DNA of 12,576 nt from assembly GCA_029262715.1 (NCBI GenBank), contig JAJCYX010000277.1, forward strand, positions 1-12,576. The letters run 5' to 3'. The notes beneath the pieces are model-generated. The model did no database searches. It was not told the origin of the DNA and saw only the letters and a program-made list of their open reading frames with translations. A program made the translations under genes and the position numbers. Every line of letters begins with the position of its first letter. The stretch's first letter is position 1. Positions 6,626-12,576 of this stretch are shown one piece after another. This stretch comes from Chloroflexota bacterium (GTDB lineage: Bacteria > Chloroflexota > Dehalococcoidia > Lucifugimonadales > Lucifugimonadaceae).

Positions 6626-7615
6626 CTAGTCAGCGCCTGCAGCGACCGGCTCGGCCTCTTCACCCAGCTTAGACGGATGCTCCATCACGTATGTGTAGGC
6701 AGACAGCGCAGATATTGCGCCCTGCGATGCAGCGGTGATCGTCTGCTTCAGATCGGTGCCATCCGTCAGATCGCCAGCAGCATAGACGCCTGGGACATTC
6801 GTCTTCTGCATCCTGTCAACGTGGACTTCATCGGTGTCTGGATTGATCTCAAGGCCAAGCTGATTCGGCACATCAAGTCTTGGATCCGCTCCTGCTTCGA
6901 TGAACAGACCGTCCAGAGTCAGTTCGTCAGTGCCTTCGAAAGGCTTTGTGAGCCTGATCCCGGTAAGTCCGGCCTCGTCACTGCCAAGCAGCTCGGCAAC
7001 TTCCGTCTCCAGCAACACCTTCACATTGTCGGTCTTATCGAGAACCTTCAGCAGGATAGGCTCAGGCCTGAATAGCTTTGCCCCCCGGTAGACCAGGTAG
7101 ACGGTCTCGGCATACTTGGCGAGCAGAATAGCGCCTTCCACAGCAGCGTTTCCGCCACCTACAACCCCAGCCGATTTCTTATTTCGGTACAGAGGCGCAT
7201 CACATGTTGAGCAGTAGGAAACGCCGTTCCCTGTCCACTCATCCTCATGTGGAAGTTCCAGCTTCCTGCGCTCTCTACCAACCGCAAGGATGACCGATAG
7301 AGCGTTCACCACCGAGCCGTCTTCAAGCTCAACTCTAAAGCGATCGCCGTCTTTCGTGGCCTTAACAACATTGGAGTTGAGCGTAGGAACTTCGAGTTTG
7401 TCCACCTGCTCCTTGAACTTCATCATCAGTTCAAAGCCATCGATGTCCCCTGTTCCAGGGTAGTTTTCGATCATGCCGCCGATCGCCGTCTCACCGCCGA
7501 ATTGCTCGGCGGCAATCACGAGGTCCATCTGGTAGCGGGCTGCATAAAGCGCAGATGCAAATGCTGCAGCGCCCTGCCCTGCGATCAAAAGATCGGCTTC
7601 TCTGACTTCACTCAT
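6626..7615 (-). CDS. Thioredoxin-reductase-like FAD-dependent disulfide oxidoreductase
   Basis: This 329-residue flavoprotein has the layout of low-molecular-weight thioredoxin reductase. An FAD-binding start GQGAAA (13-18) is followed by the redox pair C135/C138 in YCSTCDAPLY. The nucleotide-binding motif is GVVGGGNAAVE (150-160), and the second FAD motif is GVYAAGDLTDG (276-286) followed by KQTITAASQGA. It would reduce thioredoxin or a similar small disulfide protein in the cytoplasm. Two features depart from TrxB. The third glycine of the FAD motif is Ala18. The HRRxxxR motif that holds the NADPH 2'-phosphate reads YRGAKLFR (176-183), so NADH or another donor is possible. The ATG at 7613-7615 has a strong ribosome binding site, GGAAGGTGA (plus-strand 7625-7633). 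It seems to be a single-gene unit ending at the convergent terminator. Confidence 0.93.
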   Translation of the reverse strand: MSEVREADLLIAGQGAAAFASALYAARYQMDLVIAAEQFGGETAIGGMIENYPGTGDIDGFELMMKFKEQVDKLEVPTLNSNVVKATKDGDRFRVELEDGSVVNALSVILAVGRERRKLELPHEDEWTGNGVSYCSTCDAPLYRNKKSAGVVGGGNAAVEGAILLAKYAETVYLVYRGAKLFRPEPILLKVLDKTDNVKVLLETEVAELLGSDEAGLTGIRLTKPFEGTDELTLDGLFIEAGADPRLDVPNQLGLEINPDTDEVHVDRMQKTNVPGVYAAGDLTDGTDLKQTITAASQGAISALSAYTYVMEHPSKLGEEAEPVAAGAD

Positions 7616-7913
7616 ATCTGTTTGTCACCTTCCGGTATGTTCGTCTCGATACATTGCGTGACATGGTCAATCTCGACTCGCTCACTAGGTTATGAGTCGC
7701 AGTTGCCGGTGTCGAGGGTGAATTCGGCGTCAACCTCAGGGGGTACGGCCTATGCCCCAATGCAGAGATTCTGTCAGTTGCAACCTACTCGCGATCTGAG
7801 GCTTTTCGTTGCACCAATCTGTAGGGTATTTCACGTTTTTAGATGCCAGAGTTGCTGTCAAAGGTCCAACAGGCGTTTAGTCTGCGCTCAAATTGGCAAA
7901 AATGGGACTACCC
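7616..7913. other. Intergenic region upstream of the flavoprotein
   Basis: About 300 bp lie between two minus-strand genes. It holds the flavoprotein ribosome binding site (7625-7633) and presumably its promoter, though I see no convincing -35/-10 pair. A 6-bp inverted repeat, CGACTC (7674-7679) and GAGTCG (7694-7699), with a 14-nt spacer lies 59-84 bp before the start codon and could be an operator. Just after the upstream glycosyltransferase stop, the minus strand reads GGGTAGTCCCATTTTT, a very short stem with a T-run that is too weak to call a terminator. No convincing coding frame or RNA gene is seen. Confidence 0.5.
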
Positions 7914-9362
7914 TCACGCTGCCGTCTCACCGCCATCGTCATTTTCAGAGTCGGTGCGCATGACGCCCACCATCTCAAGCATTTGTGCCAGTTTCTCTGC
8001 CTCAGCATCGGAGTCGAACTCATCTTCCGGGATGAAGTCCGAGTTATCCAAATGATCCGGACCGAGAAGTAATTTCGATTCTCGAGTTGCGAGTGCCTCA
8101 AGTGAGTGGTTTGCAATCACGAAACGGCGACCTTCCCTTGCCATCCGCAGCCGCACTCCCGGCTCTCGAAACAGCGTTTCAATGTTCCGTGAAATCTCTT
8201 CCTCAGTCGGACTCGAAAAAAGCACGAATCGGGACCAGCCAGGCTTGTCGACTTCCTCATCGGCCGCCGCAGGCGCTACCGCTATTCCAGGTACACCGGA
8301 GGCCATGGCCTGGAGAAGATTCTGGATAGATTCTGCGTCGTTGAACGCTATGCACATTCGCAGTCGAGCTATTGCGTCGGGTCGCATCTCGACGCGTGGT
8401 AGCGTCTGAAACTCGATAGACAGATCTTGTTCCGCCACTTCAGCCTGCATAGCCGAAGCGCGGGATTCTGCTTCATGTCCACTGACGAACACCCGAATAA
8501 CGACGCTTTGATTTCGGCGTGCCAACCTGCCTGAAACCCCCAGTATGACGCGAGCATCGGCCTCATTTTCCGCTCCCAGGAACACACCAACAGTTCGCGG
8601 CCGGGCCGGATCGGTGGTCGTTAACGGACAGAAAAGGTCAGCATCGACAAGATTCGGGAGTGCCAAAACAGCCCGTTCGTCTGTGGAAGGCTGAACATCC
8701 ACGTTTGGCCACTGAACAATCTGCTCGACTCTTCGTATCGCAGCTCGAACAACCCAACGCCTCATGCCTTCAGTATTCATATCCTGCGGCGGTCCCCACG
8801 GTGCACCCACCGACATCGACAGACACGAGCCGCTCAACCGGCTGACCATCCATCCGGTAGGTGCCGATTGCTCATCCACGATCACAACGGAGGTCGCCTT
8901 CCGGATCATTCGAAACCTCAAGAATGCGGACATCAAGAGCGCGATACCACCAAACGGAGTTGGCGAGAGTAGTCGAGGCAGCTGCACATGACTAACGCGA
9001 TCAGAATCGAAACTTGATGTGTAGTCGCTTCGGTCGGTGGTCATCAACACAACTGACCGAAAGTACTTTGCGTGCCGATCGAGAGCGCTTGATAGACGTC
9101 CTAGCTGACCAGACTGTTCATACTGTTGAACAGAAGCCCCTACCATCAAAACGATCAATGTAGATGGTCGAATACTTGTGATCTCCAGGACTGGTCTGTC
9201 AGTGGTGAAGACGCCACGCATTCTTGCTGAAATGGCATCCTTGATTGAAATGTCTTGAAACCACTCAACTACTTTCGCTCGAACTGGCTCAACGCTCGAT
9301 CGCAGTCGTCCGAGGAGGTTTTCGACCTGTTCCCGCCACTCCTTGTTGAAAATGTGGTTCAA
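7914..9362 (-). CDS. GT4-like glycosyltransferase with degenerate catalytic motif
   Basis: This 482-residue protein resembles the GT-B fold of family GT4. An N-terminal Rossmann-like strand (TLIVLMVGASVQQ, 68-80) leads into a donor-side domain. The linker is LPNLVDADLFCPL (235-247), matching the usual IPNGVD-F-P element, and the C-terminal domain follows (about 256-430). The segment FNDAESIQNLLQAMASGVPG (340-359) aligns with the family E-x7-E region, but the second Glu is Gln351 and the first is displaced (E344), so activity is doubtful. Residues 1-60 are an amphipathic extension. The last 50 residues are strongly acidic (for example PEDEFDSDAEAE). The start is TTG at 9360-9362, chosen because it overlaps the preceding GT2 stop as TTGA; a later start is possible. 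A role in surface glycan assembly is inferred from neighbours. Confidence 0.72.
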   Translation of the reverse strand: MNHIFNKEWREQVENLLGRLRSSVEPVRAKVVEWFQDISIKDAISARMRGVFTTDRPVLEITSIRPSTLIVLMVGASVQQYEQSGQLGRLSSALDRHAKYFRSVVLMTTDRSDYTSSFDSDRVSHVQLPRLLSPTPFGGIALLMSAFLRFRMIRKATSVVIVDEQSAPTGWMVSRLSGSCLSMSVGAPWGPPQDMNTEGMRRWVVRAAIRRVEQIVQWPNVDVQPSTDERAVLALPNLVDADLFCPLTTTDPARPRTVGVFLGAENEADARVILGVSGRLARRNQSVVIRVFVSGHEAESRASAMQAEVAEQDLSIEFQTLPRVEMRPDAIARLRMCIAFNDAESIQNLLQAMASGVPGIAVAPAAADEEVDKPGWSRFVLFSSPTEEEISRNIETLFREPGVRLRMAREGRRFVIANHSLEALATRESKLLLGPDHLDNSDFIPEDEFDSDAEAEKLAQMLEMVGVMRTDSENDDGGETAA

Positions 9363-9859
9363 AGTGTTCCGTCTTCTGTACTTCTACTCCGTTCAGGTTC
9401 ACCTGAAACAAGAATTGCATGCCAGGTGAATACAGAAAGCGCTGCGAACCGAACAGCTTTGAATAGATTGCGTACATTCCACCGTAGTCCCGATACAGCA
9501 TCCAGATCTTGCTCACTCATCAAGTTGAGGAGCCTGGACGCATAGTCCGGCCCTATCGTCACGTCACCGTTGAGAAACAGCAACATGTCTCCTGTTGCCA
9601 GTGCAGCGCCGGTGTTTCTGGCAGCTGCAGGACCGCTATCTGGACCGTGCGAATCTTCTGAGATCAGGTTGATCTCGTCGTACTGTCTGGCGAGATCGGA
9701 CACGTAGCGAGCGGTATGGTCGATGGAGTTCCCGTCCACAACAATGATTTCGTGTACAGATACAGACTGATCAAGTACTGAACTCACGCAGCGTCGAATC
9801 GTCGCCTCTTCGTTCTTTGGGACGATGACCGCGGATATCTTCGGTGGGTTGTCTGGCAT
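9359..9859 (-). CDS. Short GT2-family glycosyltransferase
   Basis: From the ATG at 9857-9859 the product is 166 residues and opens MPDNPPKISAVIVPKNEEAT, a typical GT2 first strand. Next come HEIIVVDGNSIDHT (nucleotide-binding aspartate) and GPAAARNTGAALATGD. LFLNGDVTI follows in the place of the metal-binding DxD, with only the second Asp kept. The usual acceptor-side half (ED or QxxRW region) is missing: the protein ends about 65 residues after that motif, against 230-300 or more residues in most GT2 enzymes. The frame is open further upstream to a GTG at 10060, with another ATG at 9922, but the extra residues look non-coding (Cys/Ser-rich) and no candidate start has a clear ribosome binding site. 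Translational coupling to the next gene (TTGA overlap) suggests a two-protein unit. Confidence 0.7.
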   Translation of the reverse strand: MPDNPPKISAVIVPKNEEATIRRCVSSVLDQSVSVHEIIVVDGNSIDHTARYVSDLARQYDEINLISEDSHGPDSGPAAARNTGAALATGDMLLFLNGDVTIGPDYASRLLNLMSEQDLDAVSGLRWNVRNLFKAVRFAALSVFTWHAILVSGEPERSRSTEDGTL

Positions 9860-9880
9860 CAGTACAAGATTGCTTGGGAC

Positions 9881-9890
9881 CTCACGTGAG
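9881..9890. promoter_or_regulatory. Perfect palindrome, candidate operator
   Basis: CTCACGTGAG is fully self-complementary over 10 bp and lies 22 bp upstream of the favoured GT2 start codon. Position and symmetry fit a dimeric repressor site. If GT2 starts at 9922 or 10060, the palindrome would lie inside the gene and the idea fails. Confidence 0.25.
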
Positions 9891-9982
9891 TAAGGTGCTG
9901 TTCGTGACCCGGGAACTTTCATGCATATGGACTCGCGCCGACAGGACGAGAGTTCCGTGTATTGCCTGACAAGTTTGATGGC

Positions 9983-10009
9983 CTGCCATTCACCGGTCAG
10001 TGACGGCAG
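9983..10009. repeat. Imperfect hairpin in the divergent gap
   Basis: CTGCC (9983-9987) pairs with GGCAG (10005-10009), and inside it TCAC (9990-9993) pairs with GTGA (10000-10003). A small asymmetric internal loop separates the two stems, and the 6-nt loop is CGGTCA. No T-run follows on either strand. It may act in the 5' leader of the leftward GT2 mRNA. Confidence 0.3.
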
Positions 10010-10273
10010 ACACGCGCACTCGTACGTGGACTCACCTACTGACGTTTGGAGCCTCGACACATCGACCGAACTACACCGCTAACCGATGCTGTGACCGTGC
10101 AAGGCCCCTCTACGATTGAATTGTTCTTGCGCGCAGCCTAATCCCCGGCTTTCGCGTACAACACTTGCGAGCGGGCTCGATCGTGAGATCAGACGGTGTG
10201 TCGAGCCTTTCGACTAATCGAACGCTACAACGCGAAACCCGGAAACAGATCATTGGCAATAAGAACGGAATCG

Positions 10274-11038
10274 ATGACCCCAGAAATCTCCGCTGAATGT
10301 GTTTCCGAGCCTTTTTACAAACGACCTTTTGATCTAGCTGTGCTAGTAATCGCACACCTGTTGCTCGTACCCCTGTGGTTGCTTCTCTGGATAGCGATTC
10401 CGCTTGCGATCAAACTGGATGACGGTGGACCGGTTTTCTACTCGCAGGAACGCGTTGGTCGGGGCGGCAAGCGGTTCAGGGTGCGTAAATTCAGGTCAAT
10501 GGTCATCGATGCCGAAAAAGGAACCGGCGCGGTTTGGGCAAGCCGAAACGATCCTCGGATCACGAGAGTTGGCCGGTTACTGAGGCACACGGCTCTCGAC
10601 GAATTGCCACAGGTTCTCAATGTCTGGGCTGGCGACATGAGCCTGGTTGGACCACGTCCCGAGAGACCACAACTGCACGTGCAGTTCGCAAGCCACACAC
10701 CCGAGTTTGACCAGAGGCTGTCAATCCGACCCGGTATGGCGGGCATGGCTCAGGTTTACGGCAAATATGATCTTTCGCCGCCTGACAAACTGGTCTACGA
10801 CTTGCAGTACGCCCGCTCTATGAGCATGTTTCTAGATATCAAGCTTCTTACGCTTGCTGCCTTCAACACGGTGCTCGCCAGATGGGGCCACGCCACCAGT
10901 GACTCCCCGACGCAAACACCTGAGTCACCTGCACCAGCTCCCTTAACACCGTCGAAAGTTGTGCCATTCACGCTGACATCAAATTCTTCGACAACCGTAG
11001 TGAACGATCAAGATGAAGAGGTCGATGCGGTGGCCTGA
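10274..11038 (+). CDS. Polyprenyl-phosphate glycosyl-1-phosphate transferase (initiating sugar transferase)
   Basis: This enzyme of the bacterial sugar transferase family (PglC/WcaJ type) moves a sugar-1-phosphate from a nucleotide sugar to undecaprenyl phosphate at the inner membrane face, starting surface glycan assembly. From the chosen ATG it has 254 residues. YKRPFD (15-20) precedes a membrane helix broken at P33, as in the re-entrant helix of PglC. Core motifs follow: GGPVFYSQERVG, KFRSM (72-76), DPRITRVGRLLR, the catalytic pair D109/E110 in LDELPQ, GDMSLVGPRPERP (120-132) and RPGMAGMAQVYG. It is the short form without the N-terminal four-helix domain. Unusual is a Pro/Thr/Ser-rich, then acidic, tail of about 45 residues after 208. 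The frame opens at 10196, but the extra 26 residues lack homology-like character, whereas MTPEIS directly precedes the conserved region. The preceding AGAACGGA is only a weak ribosome binding site. Confidence 0.93.
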   Translation: MTPEISAECVSEPFYKRPFDLAVLVIAHLLLVPLWLLLWIAIPLAIKLDDGGPVFYSQERVGRGGKRFRVRKFRSMVIDAEKGTGAVWASRNDPRITRVGRLLRHTALDELPQVLNVWAGDMSLVGPRPERPQLHVQFASHTPEFDQRLSIRPGMAGMAQVYGKYDLSPPDKLVYDLQYARSMSMFLDIKLLTLAAFNTVLARWGHATSDSPTQTPESPAPAPLTPSKVVPFTLTSNSSTTVVNDQDEEVDAVA

Positions 11039-11060
11039 CCGTTCGGGCTCGGACTAATAA

Positions 11061-11077
11061 TCCATACACTGTATGGA
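11061..11077. terminator. Small hairpin between convergent genes, weak terminator candidate
   Basis: TCCATAC (11061-11067) and GTATGGA (11071-11077) form a 7-bp stem with a 3-nt loop in the 56-bp gap between convergent genes. It is AT-rich and has no clear T-run on either side, so it is a terminator candidate by position only. Confidence 0.3.
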
Positions 11078-11094
11078 ATATCTTCGGCCGGACT

Positions 11095-12375
11095 CTATGC
11101 CGCCTGTTCCAGTTGCACAGAATTGCGCTCTCGCACCTGTTCCAGCACATCCATAGTCCGTACTGCAACAGTAGGCCACGACAATTTTTCTTCAGCTCTG
11201 AGCCGTGCGGCGGCACCAAGCTGCTTGCTTTGCGGTGCAACTCGCTCAAGGGCGCGTGCGATGGCATAGTGATCCTGCCTCGGCACCTTCTGCCCGACCT
11301 CATCATCAACCAACTCTGCAGCGCCCGAGTTGCTGGTAATCACCACGGGTGTGCCGCAGGCCATCGATTCGGCGGCCACATAGCCGAAAGGCTCGGCCCA
11401 GACCGACGGTACTACTGTTGCGACCGCTCCTGAATACGCCTGGACCATTTCTTGTTGCGAAAGCATGCCGGTGAACACAACGCGGTCTGTCATCCCGAGC
11501 TTTTCGGCACGTTCCCACAGAGCACGGCCATAGGGTCCAACATCCGTTTTCGATTCCGGATCAAGGGCTACGTTTCCGGCAAAAACTAGTGTCGAATCCA
11601 GAACACTCTCGTGAAGGGCATTGAGAGCGTCCATCTGGCCCTTGATGGGGTTGATACGCCCCGGCACAAAAATATAGTCCCCATCTATCCCGAATAGCGC
11701 TCTGAATTCATCGGCATCCGCAGGCTTGTAGGTATCGAGATCGAGTCCGGGATGGATCGCATAGGTGTTGTCCTGCCCCCGGAACATATCAGCAGCAACC
11801 TGAGAGATTCCAATTCGCGCGTCTGCCGAGTTCAAGATGTCGTGATATCCGACATAACGGCGAATACGAGTTGCCTGCCTTGTGAAACCGGGAATCGCGG
11901 TTTTCCACTGGGTCGGGCCGCTTGCAAAGCATTTCATGCAGGCATTCATACTGGTCTCGGCCTGACAGAGGTCTCCAGTTGGTTTCAGCAGGCGAATCTT
12001 TGAAGGGCACAACAGTCCCCAACCGTGGCAGCCATAGACCACCGGAATCCCGACAGTTTGAGCGGCACGAATCGCGCCCAAAGATGCATGGTTGTTCGCG
12101 TAGACTACATCGGGGGCCAGAGCTTCAAGCAGCTTGGCTATCTGCCCTGCGTCGCGGAGAGGACCTTGCGGATCGGCTGACGCGTTGCCGAGAGCCGAAG
12201 TTCGAATGATGCTGGCGTCCGGCGTGATCTCTGCACCAGGAGAATCCGGCGCCTCACCTGTGACTATCGTCATCTGGTGGCCGTCTTTGGTCAGCTGCCT
12301 GCTCAGACCCTGGACGTAGCGTTCGATCCCACCAACGTGGGGGTAGTAGCGGTCAACGACAATGACAACATTCAT
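11095..12375 (-). CDS. GT4-family glycosyltransferase
   Basis: This complete 426-residue GT-B enzyme should transfer a sugar from a nucleotide donor to a growing glycan or lipid-linked acceptor on the cytoplasmic side. The N-terminus has VVDRYYPHVGGIERYVQGLS (6-25), the usual GT4 opening. The C-terminal donor domain has VPGRINPIKG (R240, K245) and the catalytic E-x7-E pair (E328, E336) in AEPFGYVAAESMACGTPVV. A cysteine cluster (C116, C123, C137, C146, C149) with the CHGWGLLCPSKIRLLKPTGD stretch marks a GT4 subgroup that often has HD-x-CP and C-x2-C elements, possibly a metal or structural site. The ATG at 12373-12375 is the first possible start after an in-frame TAG 15 bp upstream. No strong ribosome binding site is seen. 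It converges with the initiating sugar transferase, so both likely serve one glycan pathway. Confidence 0.95.
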   Translation of the reverse strand: MNVVIVVDRYYPHVGGIERYVQGLSRQLTKDGHQMTIVTGEAPDSPGAEITPDASIIRTSALGNASADPQGPLRDAGQIAKLLEALAPDVVYANNHASLGAIRAAQTVGIPVVYGCHGWGLLCPSKIRLLKPTGDLCQAETSMNACMKCFASGPTQWKTAIPGFTRQATRIRRYVGYHDILNSADARIGISQVAADMFRGQDNTYAIHPGLDLDTYKPADADEFRALFGIDGDYIFVPGRINPIKGQMDALNALHESVLDSTLVFAGNVALDPESKTDVGPYGRALWERAEKLGMTDRVVFTGMLSQQEMVQAYSGAVATVVPSVWAEPFGYVAAESMACGTPVVITSNSGAAELVDDEVGQKVPRQDHYAIARALERVAPQSKQLGAAARLRAEEKLSWPTVAVRTMDVLEQVRERNSVQLEQAA

Positions 12376-12515
12376 TGAGTAATCGCCAGGCTATCGTTCA
12401 CAACTGCGTACCTGGCTACTTCGTACAGTCGCTGGCCTCGACCGGAGATGGCCTGTCTCACGCCACTATTAGCGTTGAAGATGGACATCAAAATGCTGGC
12501 TAGTGGCGGAGTCAT

Positions 12516-12576
12516 TTAGCGGAATTCTTCTTGAATTAGCTTCGGGATTTTGGCATGCGCACCCGCAGCTATGGTT
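12516..12576 (-). CDS. Possible 3' end of another minus-strand gene (cut by window edge)
   Basis: One minus-strand frame is open from the right edge and ends at TAA (12516-12518), giving the last 19 residues TIAAGAHAKIPKLIQEEFR. The composition looks protein-like and the direction matches the glycosyltransferase that follows 141 bp later. Another frame stays open a little further, so chance cannot be excluded. Bases 12376-12515 would then be the gap holding the promoter of the GT4 gene; I see no clear elements there. Confidence 0.3.
   Translation of the reverse strand, partial: TIAAGAHAKIPKLIQEEFR

Larger units (their letters stand above)
9860..10273. other. Divergent intergenic region between glycosyltransferase genes
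   Basis: About 414 bp separate the leftward GT2 gene from the rightward sugar transferase gene. It contains a perfect 10-bp palindrome (9881-9890) and a hairpin (9983-10009), both listed separately. A possible rightward promoter is TTGAAT, 17 bp, TAATCC around 10116-10144, but the -10 is poor. Frames remain open into the gap from both genes (to 10060 leftward and to 10196 rightward), so part of it may be coding if earlier starts are used. No independent gene is seen. Confidence 0.45.

Noticed and set aside
6578..7075. Plus-strand 165-residue frame over the flavoprotein
   Set aside because: It is antisense to the conserved C-terminal half of the reductase and begins inside the hairpin; no motif or ribosome binding site supports it.
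7502..8055. Plus-strand frames crossing the gap 7616-7913
   Set aside because: They are antisense to gene ends on both sides, rich in Cys/Arg/Ser and lack start signals or family features.
9289..9516. Minus-strand 75-residue frame overlapping the GT2 and GT4-like junction
   Set aside because: It lacks an independent start signal and overlaps two coupled genes. It is kept only as a hint of a possible frameshift at the GT2 end.
10196..10273. Extension of the sugar transferase to an upstream start at 10196
   Set aside because: The extra 26 residues are basic and unlike the family N-terminus, and the ATG at 10274 directly precedes the conserved start of the domain.
1..12576. CRISPR arrays, tRNA or rRNA genes, insertion sequences, phage genes
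   Set aside because: No regularly spaced repeats, cloverleaf-like sequences, transposase or integrase motifs or terminal inverted repeats were seen on either strand.

Overview
The window is bacterial chromosomal DNA of moderately high GC, densely coded on both strands with coupled start/stop overlaps. There are no tRNAs, rRNAs, mobile elements, phage genes or CRISPR arrays. An OmpR-type two-component system, a MacAB-type ABC exporter with a very long adaptor, an exported helical protein carrying a 'LGVSPDEL' motif, and a short undecaprenyl-phosphate sugar transferase together suggest a free-living Chloroflexota (Dehalococcoidia/SAR202-like) or actinobacterial lineage. That assignment is inference from gene flavour only.

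Left part (1-6425): an apparent envelope-stress or export module. A response regulator and the start of its sensor kinase are read leftwards. A 103-bp divergent gap separates them from a rightward run: a lipoprotein with three C-x26-C repeats, a 650-residue HlyD/MacA-like adaptor with a Trp-rich insert, a MacB-type ATPase, a FtsX-type permease, and, after 125 bp, a secreted helical-repeat protein with a His/Gly-rich tail. The ATPase and permease are joined by a TAATG overlap (adaptor to ATPase) and an ATGA overlap (ATPase to permease). The kinase/regulator pair plausibly controls the exporter. The three exported non-enzymatic proteins all carry glycine-rich C-terminal segments. The substrate cannot be read from the sequence.

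Middle (6426-7913): the convergent gap 6426-6625 is packed with secondary structure: a strong bidirectional terminator, then a 15-bp hairpin whose arm sequence also occurs as an upstream direct repeat. Leftward of this lies a thioredoxin-reductase-like flavoprotein with an intact CxxC but a changed NADPH-phosphate motif. A roughly 300-bp gap without genes follows.

Right part (7914-12576): surface-polysaccharide genes. A short GT2 glycosyltransferase and a GT4-like protein that lacks the usual catalytic glutamate pair are translationally coupled on the minus strand. Divergent from them, across a 414-bp gap, is a polyprenyl-phosphate glycosyl-1-phosphate transferase that would start glycan assembly on undecaprenyl phosphate. 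It converges with a canonical GT4 glycosyltransferase. The last bases may hold the 3' end of another minus-strand gene.
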